A DNA stretch of 64,000 bases, from the NCBI GenBank assembly GCA_030613245.1, contig JAUWMI010000007.1, positions 1 through 64,000 on the forward strand. The letters are read 5' to 3'. The notes below the pieces were generated by a model. The model made no database searches, had not been told where the DNA came from, and saw nothing but the letters and a program-made list of their open reading frames with translations. This DNA is from Candidatus Sumerlaeota bacterium (GTDB taxonomy: Bacteria; Sumerlaeota; Sumerlaeia; MWCT01; JAUWMI01). The translations under genes and the position numbers were made by a program. Below are positions 44,191-52,769 of this stretch, piece by piece; position 1 is the stretch's first letter; every line of letters starts with the position of its first letter.

Positions 44191-44226
44191 GAAAAAAAGA
44201 ACGAGTGAGAACCTCTGGTTCTCACC
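44191..44226 (-). terminator. Intrinsic terminator of rpsU
   Basis: On the minus strand GTGAGAACC (44225-44217), loop AGA, GGTTCTCAC (44213-44205) forms a perfect 9-bp stem followed by TCGTTCTTTTTTT (to about 44192). It lies 40 bases after the rpsU stop codon. Confidence 0.85.
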
Positions 44227-44266
44227 CGTAGTGTAGATATACCAATAGCCGTACTTATGCATAAAT

Positions 44267-44479
44267 TCAAAAAGCTTCCAATTTCCTTCTCAACTTTAGC
44301 ATACGTCGGCGTGCTTTTCTCTTCGCAGCTTCTATTTTTCGTTTCCGCTTAACGCTAGGTTTTTCATAATGCTCACGGCGACGCAACTCCATTGGAATTC
44401 CAGATTTCTGACACTCTTTTTTGAATCGCCTTAGTACTTTATCTATGGGTTCATTCTCGTCTACAATAATAGCGGCCAT
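44267..44479 (-). CDS. rpsU: Small ribosomal subunit protein bS21
   Basis: A 70-residue, highly basic protein. The N-terminus [20 protein letters not shown], then [18 protein letters not shown] and an Arg/Lys-rich tail match bS21, which binds the 3' end of 16S rRNA in the small subunit and aids initiation. It is monocistronic here, with its own promoter at 44615-44642 and a terminator at 44191-44226. Its leader carries a terminator-like hairpin (44551-44591), suggesting attenuation or autoregulation. Confidence 0.95.
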   Translation of the reverse strand: MAAIIVDENEPIDKVLRRFKKECQKSGIPMELRRREHYEKPSVKRKRKIEAAKRKARRRMLKLRRKLEAF

Positions 44480-44550
44480 TCAGTAATCACCCCACTTCCT
44501 GGTGGTATTAGGGGTAGATAGTTCTGGTGGTCACAAGAAAGTGCGAAAAG

Positions 44551-44591
44551 CAAAAAAAACATAATAAAAACACGAATAACAGTTATCCGTG
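44551..44591 (-). promoter_or_regulatory. Terminator-like hairpin in the rpsU leader
   Basis: CACGGATAAC (44591-44582) and TTATTCGTG form a nearly perfect stem, one mismatch, on the minus strand. It is followed by TTTTTATTATG and eight T. The structure lies about 20-60 bases after the predicted start of transcription and before the gene, the layout of an attenuator. Confidence 0.45.
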
Positions 44592-44614
44592 CTAATCTTA
44601 AAGAAAGTTGACTT

Positions 44615-44642
44615 ATTATTACGTAAACCATCTATTTGTCAA
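44615..44642 (-). promoter_or_regulatory. Promoter of rpsU
   Basis: Minus-strand TTGACA (44642-44637), 16-base spacer, AATAAT (44620-44615; five of six matches to the -10 consensus). Confidence 0.55.
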
Positions 44643-44966
44643 TTAAAAATTTTGGTGTGATAGGAATTCGCCATGCGTTTTCCTGTGTAATTGCGTTTAT
44701 ATTTCAGGACATCTATGATACATTTTAGTTAATAGGGGGGCTTATTGCGCATATGCTGCCTTATGGCTCAGTCCGTTGTTTCTATAATGGCCATTTCGGC
44801 AGAGGATGCACTCTTTTGCCAGAGGGCGAGCCCTTAGCGTTTACATAAGGTCATTTATGTGCAAGAATGCTTCGGATAGTTGGATAGAATGCCTTGGCCC
44901 TGGCAAGACGCATTTAGCTTGGTAAAACCCGCAGAATGGGCATTAATACAGGATAGGGCTTTATGA
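44643..44966. other. Non-coding stretch upstream of rpsU
   Basis: No gene, RNA or clear repeat is seen. A possible relic reading around 44890 (PWPWQDAF) could be the upstream part of the recombinase fragment but is too short to claim. Confidence 0.35.
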
Positions 44967-45101
44967 GAGGCGGAAGAACATTTTTCACGATTCTTAACGA
45001 CCAAGCTCACCCATATGCTTGAGGAGCGTGTTAATATCCGGGTGGTCCTGGGATTGATGGGGCACGCTAATGTTGTTGAGCATGTAGGGGCGTTTAATTA
45101 A
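44967..45101 (+). pseudogene. Tyrosine recombinase C-terminal relic
   Basis: The 44-codon open stretch reads FLTTKLTHMLEERVNIRVV then LGLMGHANVVEH. This follows the C-terminal catalytic region of phage, Xer or integron tyrosine recombinases (consensus RHTFATHLLEAGVDIRTIQ.LLGH). The N-terminal part, the catalytic Arg motif and the nucleophile Tyr are missing, and the frame closes inside the palindrome at 45084-45111. It is a remnant of a mobile element. Confidence 0.5.
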
Positions 45102-45111
45102 ACGCCTCTAC
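45084..45111. repeat. 28-bp palindrome of the GTAGGGGCG type
   Basis: GTAGGGGCGTTTAA (45084-45097) is inverted as TTAAACGCCTCTAC (45098-45111) with one mismatch. Similar GTAGGGGCG...CGCCCCTAC palindromes recur between genes in many environmental bacterial genomes. It interrupts the recombinase relic. Confidence 0.6.
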
Positions 45112-45270
45112 AACTACTCAAGCATAGGACTTTGAAGCGCCTGTCAGTTATACGTTTACGTCCCTTGGGGCTGTAGACATTGCGCTGAACAGAATTATCT
45201 TGATATTCCTTTGGGCGAACTGCTACTTTCTATGCGTTGTTTTTTAAACCATAGATGAGGCGGGGTGCTT

Positions 45271-46263
45271 ATGAAGACGAGCAAAAGCGTTATTCTTGCG
45301 CGTGTGTTTTTTATTCTGATCGCCACGCTTATCGGATGCTGGATTGGGCTTTCGAGAGAGCGAACGATTGAATATTCCCTGATAGCTTTCATTTCATCTC
45401 TGATTTTTGTGGTGTTCGAATACAGTACAAATATCGTATCGTCGAAAAAGATTCTCATGGCGGCGATAGGGCTCTTTTGCGGACTTGCGGTGTCGTTCCT
45501 GATCTATCCGACTATTCCTGAAGGAATTATGAGTCAGATGCACGCGCGCATCGTTTGCAACCTTCTGTTTGGGTATTTCGGAGTTGTTCTTGCCCTTAAG
45601 CATGAGGAGCGCTTCACGCTGTCGCGCCTGAGATTTATTATCACGAATCCCACCGGAGCTGCTTCCATTATTGATACGAATGTCATAATTGATGGACGCG
45701 TTATTGATATCTATCAGACCAATTTTCTGCGCGGCCCTTTGATAGTGCCAAATTTTGTCCTGGACGAGCTGCAGCTTATCGCCGACTCGCACGACCCGCA
45801 AAAGCGTGCTCGAGGGCGGCGCGGACTGGAAAATCTGGAACGCCTCAAGAAGGCCAATGCGCAGTTGCAGATATACGAAAAGGACTTTGATAATATAAAG
45901 GATGTTGATCACAAGCTTATTCAGCTCGCGAAAGAGATTAACGGCAGTATCCTGACCAATGATTACAACTTGAACAAAGTCGCCTCGTTACACCAGGTAC
46001 AGGTTCTGAACATCAACGACCTTGCGCAGGCTATTCGTCCTGCCGTGCTTATTGGTGATGCGATTAAGATTCGGATCCTCCGGGAAGGAAAGGAAGAGAA
46101 TCAGGGGGTCGGGTATCTGGAAGACGGCACGATGGTCGTTGTGGATGAGGGACGAGTGCATATAGGCAATAGTATTAATGTTGTGGTGACGAGCGTTTTA
46201 CAGACCTCAGCAGGGCGTATGGTATTTGCAAAAATTAGGAGCAGTGAGACGGTTATTGCGTAG
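45271..46263 (+). CDS. Membrane PIN-TRAM domain protein (YacL-like)
   Basis: A 330-residue protein with about four N-terminal helices (ARVFFILIATLIGCWIGL, YSLIAFISSLIFVVFEY and two more). A PIN nuclease domain follows (IDTNVIIDGRVIDIYQT; further acidic residues in VLDELQLIADS, VDHKLIQLA and LTNDYNL) and then a C-terminal TRAM domain (GVGYLEDGTMVVVDEGR). YacL of Bacillus has this architecture and also precedes ispD. A membrane-linked RNase role is inferred. The ATG at 45271 is preceded by GAGGCGGGG; a GTG two codons earlier is possible. ispD follows closely. Confidence 0.93.
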   Translation: MKTSKSVILARVFFILIATLIGCWIGLSRERTIEYSLIAFISSLIFVVFEYSTNIVSSKKILMAAIGLFCGLAVSFLIYPTIPEGIMSQMHARIVCNLLFGYFGVVLALKHEERFTLSRLRFIITNPTGAASIIDTNVIIDGRVIDIYQTNFLRGPLIVPNFVLDELQLIADSHDPQKRARGRRGLENLERLKKANAQLQIYEKDFDNIKDVDHKLIQLAKEINGSILTNDYNLNKVASLHQVQVLNINDLAQAIRPAVLIGDAIKIRILREGKEENQGVGYLEDGTMVVVDEGRVHIGNSINVVVTSVLQTSAGRMVFAKIRSSETVIA

Positions 46264-46304
46264 CGTTGCGAAGTGCAGAGCGGGTATGTGCGAGGGATAG
46301 CAGG

Positions 46305-47030
46305 GTGTCGGTAGCAGCAGTAATTGTGGCTGGGGGGGTGGGAACGCGATTTAAGTCGGATGCGCCGAAGCAATTTTTGCCCTTGGGCGGAAAGCCAATT
46401 ATCTGGCACGCAATCACGGCGCTTGATGCCGTCGAATGTATTGAGAGCACTATCGTGGTATGCGAGCCGAGGTTTTGCAAGACGCTCAAGTCTCAGATAG
46501 CGGATCATACATTAAGAAATCCTATTCGCATTGTGCCTGGGGGTGCGCGACGGCAGGACTCAGTTTATGCTGGACTACAGGCTGTGGGGACGGGTATAGA
46601 AATTGTGGTAATCCACGATGCGGTGCGGCCATTTCCTCCGGGCGATGCCGTGATTGAGGCAATTGAAGCAGCCAGGGAATATGGAGCAGCGATTCTGGCG
46701 ATTCCTGTTGTTGACACACTTAAGGAATGTGACGAGGAAGAATTTGTTATCTGCACGCTTGACCGGCAGGCAGTCTGGCGGGCGCAAACGCCCCAGGTGT
46801 TTCAATACGCGCTGATTATGGACGCCTATCAGCGCATCATGGCCGAGGATAAGACAATTACTGACGATGCGGCGGCATTTGAAGCCACCGCACGCCCCGT
46901 CAAGATCATCCGTGGGTCTTGTAACAACATGAAGATCACCGAGCCGCAGGATATGCTGCGAGCCGAAGAGATTCTGCGGCGTTGCCATGAGGAGTCCAGT
47001 GCAGGATATCCGGATCGGACAAGGGATTGA
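46305..47030 (+). CDS. ispD: 2-C-methyl-D-erythritol 4-phosphate cytidylyltransferase
   Basis: A 241-residue enzyme of the MEP isoprenoid pathway, coupling MEP to CTP to give CDP-ME. Motifs: AAVIVAGGVGTRF, PKQFLPLGGKPI, VIHDAVRPF and RAQTPQVFQY. The GTG start at 46305 (MSVAAVIVAGG) has GAGGGA eight bases upstream; an upstream TTG would extend it by 13 unlikely residues. It overlaps the start of ispF by 44 bases, or 32 if ispF starts at 46999. The order PIN/TRAM-ispD-ispF is widely conserved. Confidence 0.95.
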   Translation: MSVAAVIVAGGVGTRFKSDAPKQFLPLGGKPIIWHAITALDAVECIESTIVVCEPRFCKTLKSQIADHTLRNPIRIVPGGARRQDSVYAGLQAVGTGIEIVVIHDAVRPFPPGDAVIEAIEAAREYGAAILAIPVVDTLKECDEEEFVICTLDRQAVWRAQTPQVFQYALIMDAYQRIMAEDKTITDDAAAFEATARPVKIIRGSCNNMKITEPQDMLRAEEILRRCHEESSAGYPDRTRD

Positions 47031-47478
47031 TGTCCACCGTCTAGTACCGGGCCGCAAGCTGGTGTTGGGCGGTGTTGAAATTCCGTTTGACAAAGGGCTA
47101 CTTGGACATTCAGATGCCGACGTTCTGCTGCATGCAATCAGCGATGCGATTCTGGGAGCGTTGGGTCTGGGCGATATTGGGCAGCATTTTCCAGACACGG
47201 ATGAGCGGTTCAGGGCTATCTCGAGTCTTCTTCTGTTGGAGCAGGTATGCGGCATGATGCAGGAACGCGGCTATCGAGTGCAGAACATTGACGCTACGAT
47301 TGTGGCGGAGCAACCCAGGCTGAGTGAGCATATTCCAGCTATGGAGCGCACGATTCGCGACTGTGTTCGGCCTCTGGGTGGAGTAAACGTGAAGGCCACC
47401 ACGACAGAGGGTATGGGATTTTCAGGCCGGCAGGAGGGAATTGCTGCCTTTGCCGTGACAAGTTTAATCAAGGCGTAA
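46987..47478 (+). CDS. ispF: 2-C-methyl-D-erythritol 2,4-cyclodiphosphate synthase
   Basis: A 163-residue enzyme forming MEcPP with release of CMP in the MEP pathway. Zinc ligands and substrate motifs are clear: GIDVHRL, GHSDADVLLHAI and TTTEGMGFSGR. The frame begins at ATG 46987 inside ispD; the GTG at 46999, with GAGGAG four bases upstream, may be the true start. The two enzymes catalyse near-successive steps and are translationally coupled by overlap. Confidence 0.95.
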   Translation: MRSPVQDIRIGQGIDVHRLVPGRKLVLGGVEIPFDKGLLGHSDADVLLHAISDAILGALGLGDIGQHFPDTDERFRAISSLLLLEQVCGMMQERGYRVQNIDATIVAEQPRLSEHIPAMERTIRDCVRPLGGVNVKATTTEGMGFSGRQEGIAAFAVTSLIKA

Positions 47479-47540
47479 TGTACGTACTGCTAGAAGTTAA
47501 GGTTGTGTAACATTCCCAGACAAAGGCGGGTCAGGACGGA

Positions 47541-47855
47541 ATGTTGGAGAATCTTGAGGCACTTGAGGCACTTGAAGAGAAGATTGCACGTCTCATCAGT
47601 AAATTTAAGGAAGCGCAACGCCAGATTGTTAAGCTAAAGAGTGAAAACGAAAAGTTGCGCGCACAGTTGCAAGCTCACGAGGAGAAGGAAAAAGAGAACA
47701 AGGCTTTGAAGGACCAGCTGAAGCATCTGGAGAAGGACGCGAAGTCGTGGACCACCAAGGAGAATGAGATCAGAGATCGGCTGACTGAGATAATTTCCCG
47801 GATTTCTTCTATAGAGCAGGAAATTTCTTCTTTCGAAGTGGATGACAAAAAATGA
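47541..47855 (+). CDS. Coiled-coil protein, ZapB-like
   Basis: A 104-residue, highly charged helical protein with continuous heptads (LEALEALEEKIARLISKF, IVKLKSENEKLRAQLQ). No transmembrane segment or enzyme motif is present. It ends with the 4-base overlap ATGA into zapA, so the two are translationally coupled. ZapB-like coiled coils commonly occur immediately before zapA in bacteria outside the enterics and bind the ZapA-FtsZ ring; the assignment here rests on context and shape. Confidence 0.75.
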   Translation: MLENLEALEALEEKIARLISKFKEAQRQIVKLKSENEKLRAQLQAHEEKEKENKALKDQLKHLEKDAKSWTTKENEIRDRLTEIISRISSIEQEISSFEVDDKK

Positions 47856-48154
47856 GCAAACCTGATCGCGTCACAGTGACTATTCACGGTCAAGAATTTC
47901 ATTTGCAGGCAGACTCGAAGGAAAAGGCCATCTTACTTCGGGTGGCTGATCTGGTTTCGAAAAAAATGGGCCAATTGTCGCAAAGCAGCAGTGTTGCGAT
48001 TCATCGAGTAGCCATCATGGCCGCGTTTCACTTTGCCTATGAATTATCTTTTCTCCAGCAGAAGCACCCCGGGCGCTCTAAGCAGGCAGGCAAAGCAATT
48101 GAAAATAAACTGGAAGAACTGATCGAGGATATCGAGAAAGCTCTCCAGGAGTAA
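47852..48154 (+). CDS. zapA: Cell division protein ZapA
   Basis: A 100-residue FtsZ-associated protein. The N-terminal beta-hairpin [17 protein letters not shown], with VADLVSKKM, and the long helix [19 protein letters not shown] match ZapA. It promotes bundling of FtsZ filaments at midcell. It overlaps the preceding coiled-coil gene by four bases and is 131 bases before recA. I looked for a 6S RNA in this gap, where it often lies, but the space is too small to support one. Confidence 0.9.
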   Translation: MSKPDRVTVTIHGQEFHLQADSKEKAILLRVADLVSKKMGQLSQSSSVAIHRVAIMAAFHFAYELSFLQQKHPGRSKQAGKAIENKLEELIEDIEKALQE

Positions 48155-48285
48155 CTGGGAGGCATTTTCTTGATATCCAAGGGTTCTGGAAAGCCGCTCT
48201 GTGCAAGAAGAAGACGGGTATGGAGAGGCCAACGAATTGCGATACTCTATTAATCCCGAAAGATTGTGCAAAAGGAGGGATTCAA

Positions 48286-49302
48286 TTGGCAAAAGATACA
48301 AGTGATAACAAGACGAAAGCGCTGGATCTTGCCCTGACCCAGATAGAGCGGAATTTCGGCAAAGGGGCGATCATGAAATTTAGCGAAGAGTCAATCATGG
48401 AAGGGATTGCAGTTATTTCTACGGGGGCGCTATCACTGGATTATGCCCTTGGTGTCTGGGGTGTTCCACGTGGCCGAGTCGTAGAGATTTTCGGGCCAGA
48501 TGCCTCAGGAAAAACCACACTGGCCCTTCACATTGTTGCAGAGGCACAGAAGAAGGGTGGTATTGCAGCATACATAGATGCCGAGCACGCGATGGATCCA
48601 GCGTACACCAAGAAACTCGGTGTCAATCTTGACGAGTTGCTGATTTCACAGCCTGATACGGGTGAACAGGCGCTCGAAATCACGGAAACACTTGTGCGCA
48701 GCAATGCCGTGGATGTTATAGTAATTGACTCCGTGGCAGCCCTGGTGCCGCGAGCGGAGATCGAAGGGGAAATGGGAGACAGTTTTATTGGTCTCCAGGC
48801 GCGGCTGATGTCCCAGGCGCTGCGCAAACTCGCTGCTGCCATCAGCAAGTCAAAAACTTGTGTCGTGTTTATCAATCAGATTCGTGACAAGATCGGTGTG
48901 ATGTTTGGCAGTAGCGAAACGACGCCAGGGGGGCGTGCGTTGAAATTTTACGCCTCCGTGCGCATTGACATCCGCCGCATCGGTTCAATTAAAGAGCGCG
49001 GGGAGAACATAGGTAACCGCATACGGGTGCGGGTAGTGAAGAACAAAGTTGCGCCACCCTTTCGCGAAGCCGAGTTTGATATTATTTACGGCAAAGGCAT
49101 CTGTCGCGTGGGAGATTTAATTGACCTGGGAGTTGTAAAAAAGATTGTTGACAAGAGTGGCGCGTGGTTCTCGCTCGATGGTGAACGGCTTGGCCAGGGA
49201 CGTGAGAACAGCCGGCAGTTCTTGCAAGATAATCCAGAAATGCTGAAAAAGCTGGAGGCAAAGGTAAAGGAGGCTTTACAGGTACCTGTTAGCAAGAAGT
49301 AA
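48286..49302 (+). CDS. recA: Recombinase A
   Basis: A 338-residue RecA, driving strand exchange and SOS co-protease activity. Walker A is GPDASGKTT, followed by [12 protein letters not shown], the Walker B strand [13 protein letters not shown]1 loop ...[20 protein letters not shown] and the L2 loop [21 protein letters not shown]. The start is a TTG at 48286 because GGAGGG lies seven bases upstream and it gives the usual MAKD-like N-terminus. The gene is the last of the plus-strand run and is followed by a terminator at 49402. No SOS box was recognised. Confidence 0.97.
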   Translation: MAKDTSDNKTKALDLALTQIERNFGKGAIMKFSEESIMEGIAVISTGALSLDYALGVWGVPRGRVVEIFGPDASGKTTLALHIVAEAQKKGGIAAYIDAEHAMDPAYTKKLGVNLDELLISQPDTGEQALEITETLVRSNAVDVIVIDSVAALVPRAEIEGEMGDSFIGLQARLMSQALRKLAAAISKSKTCVVFINQIRDKIGVMFGSSETTPGGRALKFYASVRIDIRRIGSIKERGENIGNRIRVRVVKNKVAPPFREAEFDIIYGKGICRVGDLIDLGVVKKIVDKSGAWFSLDGERLGQGRENSRQFLQDNPEMLKKLEAKVKEALQVPVSKK

Positions 49303-49401
49303 ATAAAGACAGTTTGTAAGAAAAAGTAATTGTCAGGCTGCAAGCGGCAGTAATTGATTTTTGGCTTTTAGATGGTCAACGCTTGCGGACAATGTCCATG
49401 G

Positions 49402-49430
49402 GCGCCCTTCCAGACAGAGGGCGCTTTCTC
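49402..49430 (+). terminator. Intrinsic terminator downstream of recA
   Basis: GCGCCCT (49402-49408) pairs perfectly with AGGGCGC (49418-49424) over a nine-base loop and is followed by TTTCTC. It lies between convergent recA and the phosphotransferase-like gene. Confidence 0.65.
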
Positions 49431-49441
49431 ATTGGTAATGC

Positions 49442-50458
49442 TTATCCAGTCGGGGCTGTGCGGTGTGGCGCGCTATTTGGCGCCTCCTCGCCAATGATAT
49501 CTTGCAGTTCTTGCCAGTGAAAGAGGAAATTGTTGTAGAAAGAGCTCTTTAAACTAAGACCCTTGTATTTTCTGTTATAATCGTGCTTCAAGTTGATGGC
49601 GCATTGACTCAGGTGGTAGTAAGCGTGAAAGAAGGGATAGAGCTCTCGGAGCTCGACGATTTCTTGTTCTTTAAGAGAGGCGAAATAATAGTGCTCAAAC
49701 TTCTGAATAAGAGAGGGATCATCGCTAAGGATTTCAGCATACAGCTGGGCCAGATCCTTGGCCTTGTAACCGTATTGCAGAGTAGCGAAATCGAGAAGAA
49801 ATACGTTTTGTCTATCAGCCGAGAAAATCAGGTTTCCCTGATTCGGCTTGTCGTGAATAAGATCGTACAGTGGGAGGTAGGCAAACGCTGATTGCCAGTG
49901 CAAAAACCATTTTCGCACGGATCTAAGATATCGTCTATCGAGATTCGCCAATGAGTGTCTGCGAATACCACGTAAGCGATGAGCCACTTTGCGCATCAGG
50001 GCCTGGGCAAAGCGGCCGCGACCGGGCTTCTCGATGTCGCCCCATGTGGGTGATTTGATTCGATGGAGTGCTGAAATGAGCTGAGCAATCTGCTGAATCA
50101 CATCGTTCGTAAGCGATATCTGGTGGACGTGGTCTCCTGCGATATACTCCTCAGCAATGATGGCAAGATGCGCGCGGGAGAATGAGGCTTCGTAATCAAT
50201 TATGCGTGGAGCGGCAATGTTGTGCTTCTCCAGTAGGTCATCCGCGAGGTAGAGCTTGTGAGCCAGGGAGCGCTGGCGTCGGGGAAACAGGCGCAGCACA
50301 ATTCCCCTACCATCAGGAAATTCAACAAGTCGAATGAACGACTTTACTCCAAAAAGCGGTATGCATACCTTGCACTGAGCAAAGTCCATCTCCTCACGCG
50401 GAAGAAGTACGTTCAGAAGGTAATCTTTGATATATTGGTCAATCAGAAAAATGTTCAT
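49442..50458 (-). CDS. Phosphotransferase-family (APH/CotS-like) kinase
   Basis: A 338-residue protein kinase-like-fold protein. The catalytic region reads LIHDKPNQGNLIF instead of the usual HGDLHPGN; the metal-binding motif is FLLDFATLQYG. An upstream ATP-Lys is likely in VLRLFP, and AEEYIAGDHV forms the hinge. Such enzymes phosphorylate small molecules such as choline, homoserine or sugars. The altered catalytic loop keeps the Asp and Asn but the substrate cannot be inferred. The ATG at 50458 has GAGGAG 10 bases upstream. It follows the PMT gene on the minus strand. Confidence 0.75.
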   Translation of the reverse strand: MNIFLIDQYIKDYLLNVLLPREEMDFAQCKVCIPLFGVKSFIRLVEFPDGRGIVLRLFPRRQRSLAHKLYLADDLLEKHNIAAPRIIDYEASFSRAHLAIIAEEYIAGDHVHQISLTNDVIQQIAQLISALHRIKSPTWGDIEKPGRGRFAQALMRKVAHRLRGIRRHSLANLDRRYLRSVRKWFLHWQSAFAYLPLYDLIHDKPNQGNLIFSADRQNVFLLDFATLQYGYKAKDLAQLYAEILSDDPSLIQKFEHYYFASLKEQEIVELRELYPFFHAYYHLSQCAINLKHDYNRKYKGLSLKSSFYNNFLFHWQELQDIIGEEAPNSAPHRTAPTG

Positions 50459-50579
50459 GCGAGATTTACTCCTCAAGGCCATTGCGAGGTTGCCAGTTGC
50501 TTGACAGTCTCTTGTGGTCAACGCAGAGTCTCATACAAGCATCTATGAGACAAGGCCACATGCCGACAGAGCCCACGGG

Positions 50580-52277
50580 TTAGTCAGGAGTTGAAACCAA
50601 TTCATCTCGTTCAAACAGATCAAGATGGATTTTGAACGGCCTAACGTCGCGGCTCACAATTAGTTTCTTTATACGCCGAATTTGCGCGTCTTCCTCAATA
50701 TATCCTATGCTGATCTTCTGTGTGTAGTACTTTTGCAAAAACGCCAGCATGGATGCAACTTTTTTATTCGGCGAAACATCATGCGTCGCGTAGAGGAACA
50801 GAACGCGCGGAAACGGGTTAAAAAGCTGCCTTAGCTCTTTGGCCGAAAGATTCTGCTCTTTCAATCCCTGCACTATGCCGGACGGGCTGTAGTATTCGAA
50901 AGCACGGTTAAAATTGTGGTTGTCCACAATCGTCAGAGTACCTGGAGTATGAAGGCGATCAATCATTTCCAATATATCGTGCACGGGGGTGTTATATGCC
51001 CAGTTTGTCGTCTCCCTATTAGTATAGTAGTTAAACAGTGAGAAGCTATTCACGAGGAGGAGGGCAGCGAGAAGTGCTGTACGCTGTGTTTTGCTTGCCC
51101 GAGAAAATCCTTCTGCTGCGAGTAAAAGAAAAAAGGGACTGAGAAAGGCGAGACGCATTGGCACATAAATCAAGTTTATTTGCTGAAATGCTATGAAGAG
51201 CAGCAGAATTGCCGCCCCAAGCGGAAGAACAAAAAAGAGGAGTCCAGGGCACCACCTCAGAAGACGCCAGCGTTTGTATCCCCACATGCCAAGACTGCAA
51301 GCCGTGATCCATGGAAGCAGAAATAGTAGCGTTCGTAGTACATTCCATGGCGCAATTGAATCACCCAAGGCAAAACAATACAACACATAGATAGTATTCA
51401 GAAGACCCTTCTTTATTCCTTGAAGGAATGAGAACTGGTAACCATCTGAAGCAATTACAGCCTGATATTGTTGAAGCAGAACAACCAGCCAGGGTATGTA
51501 ACAGACACCGGCGAGCAGAAATGCCATGGCAAGCGCGCGCTTTGCTGATTTTGACAGATTTGCTTCTGTGAAAAAGATATAGACGATGTGCGCCAGAATC
51601 ATGACCACGGCCAGGTAGCTCGTATAGATGAGCGCAAGAAGAGCAAGAAAATACAAGATGCACCATACACGTTTTTGATCGCGCATGTAGGCTAACAGAC
51701 AGTATGTCGAAGCAACTGCCAACAGCAGCGTCATGGAGTAATAGCGAGCCATCCGGCTTACAAAAATGATGAACGGGGAGCTGGCAAAGAGGATGAGATA
51801 TGGAAAGTGACTGGAACGATGTGGAAGAAGCATTGTAGCAAGACGCCACAGCACGAGGAAGGCAAGAAAAGCGTACAGTGCTGACAGCGCGCGCAGCCAC
51901 TCAGGAGGGAACAGATGAGCGAAGACATGGGCAGTCACAAAATAAAGTGGGGGATGGACGTCATGCGTAACTGCCTGAATTGTATGCGAGAAGGATCCTT
52001 TCGCAACGTAGAGTGTGGAAATTTCGTCCGAGAAGAGCACGCGACTGTTGATGCGAATGCTTAAGGCAATGGCAAAGAATGCAGCCAAAAGCCAGAAGGC
52101 CCAGCCAGCCTTCTTTGCAAAGGGAGTAGTTGCGGCGCTCCCTGTTTGGCAAGGCAGAAAATTCTCAGAATCCGGAGAGCATTTGCCAGGAGGCATGCCA
52201 ACGTTCCTTTCCGACGTTGGACCAGGTACGTTATGAAGGGTAGCGTTCGCCTTACAGTGCTTCAGTATATCAGCCAT
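50580..52277 (-). CDS. PMT/GT39-like glycosyltransferase
   Basis: A 565-residue membrane protein with a polar N-terminal segment of about 55 residues and roughly 11 helices. The first loop has FSDEISTLYVAKG with the catalytic acidic pair, then HDVHPPLYFV, signatures of the dolichyl-phosphate-mannose mannosyltransferase-like superfamily. The C-terminal 140 residues are soluble. It would transfer a sugar from a polyprenyl phosphate to an extracytoplasmic acceptor. Its ATG overlaps the stop codon of the upstream UPF0178 gene (TAATG), so the pair is translationally coupled. Confidence 0.88.
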   Translation of the reverse strand: MADILKHCKANATLHNVPGPTSERNVGMPPGKCSPDSENFLPCQTGSAATTPFAKKAGWAFWLLAAFFAIALSIRINSRVLFSDEISTLYVAKGSFSHTIQAVTHDVHPPLYFVTAHVFAHLFPPEWLRALSALYAFLAFLVLWRLATMLLPHRSSHFPYLILFASSPFIIFVSRMARYYSMTLLLAVASTYCLLAYMRDQKRVWCILYFLALLALIYTSYLAVVMILAHIVYIFFTEANLSKSAKRALAMAFLLAGVCYIPWLVVLLQQYQAVIASDGYQFSFLQGIKKGLLNTIYVLYCFALGDSIAPWNVLRTLLFLLPWITACSLGMWGYKRWRLLRWCPGLLFFVLPLGAAILLLFIAFQQINLIYVPMRLAFLSPFFLLLAAEGFSRASKTQRTALLAALLLVNSFSLFNYYTNRETTNWAYNTPVHDILEMIDRLHTPGTLTIVDNHNFNRAFEYYSPSGIVQGLKEQNLSAKELRQLFNPFPRVLFLYATHDVSPNKKVASMLAFLQKYYTQKISIGYIEEDAQIRRIKKLIVSRDVRPFKIHLDLFERDELVSTPD

Positions 52278-52720
52278 TACGGTGTCACTTGAATCAATGA
52301 GCGAAGGTTACGGATGAACTTCCTGCGATCTTCAACGGTCATCCGCTTCGGGCCGCGCGTACGGATCCCGCGCTTACGTTGTTCTCGTGAGATGTGGCGT
52401 TTGTGCAAAAGGTACTCAATATTATGCTCGCTGAAGATGCTTCCTCTCGGCGAGATAGCGTTCGCTCTTTTGCCCAGTGCAAGAGCTGCCAGTCCGTAAT
52501 CCTGTGTGACCACAATATCACCGCTCACCGTAAGATTAGCCACAGCAAGGTCTACCGCATCGGCTTCTTTATCTACGGTCACAACACTAGCGACATCCTC
52601 ATACTTTTCCATGTCATGGCAGTAATTAGAAACGAGCGTTACCGGGATGGTAAATTCGCGTGCGACATCAATAATTTCGGGGATTACCGGGCAGGCATCA
52701 GCATCAACAAGAATTTTCAT
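52277..52720 (-). CDS. UPF0178 (YaiI/YqxD) family protein
   Basis: A 147-residue DUF188 protein of the NYN/PIN-like superfamily. Conserved blocks are KILVDADACPVIP, NYCHDM, VTVDKEADAVDLAV, GDIVVTQDYGLA and the C-terminal basic RGPKRMTVEDR. Acidic residues fit a metal-dependent nuclease fold, but function is not established. The ATG at 52720 has AGGTGG eight bases upstream; longer frames extend into the chrA gene. Confidence 0.88.
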   Translation of the reverse strand: MKILVDADACPVIPEIIDVAREFTIPVTLVSNYCHDMEKYEDVASVVTVDKEADAVDLAVANLTVSGDIVVTQDYGLAALALGKRANAISPRGSIFSEHNIEYLLHKRHISREQRKRGIRTRGPKRMTVEDRRKFIRNLRSLIQVTP

Positions 52721-52769
52721 GCGCACTGCCACCTGATCGTTGGCTGGGCCAAAGATGCCCGCCATTGGG

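Noticed and set aside
48155-48285. 6S RNA between zapA and recA
   Set aside because: This is a common site for ssrS, but the gap is only 131 bases and no long interrupted hairpin is evident.
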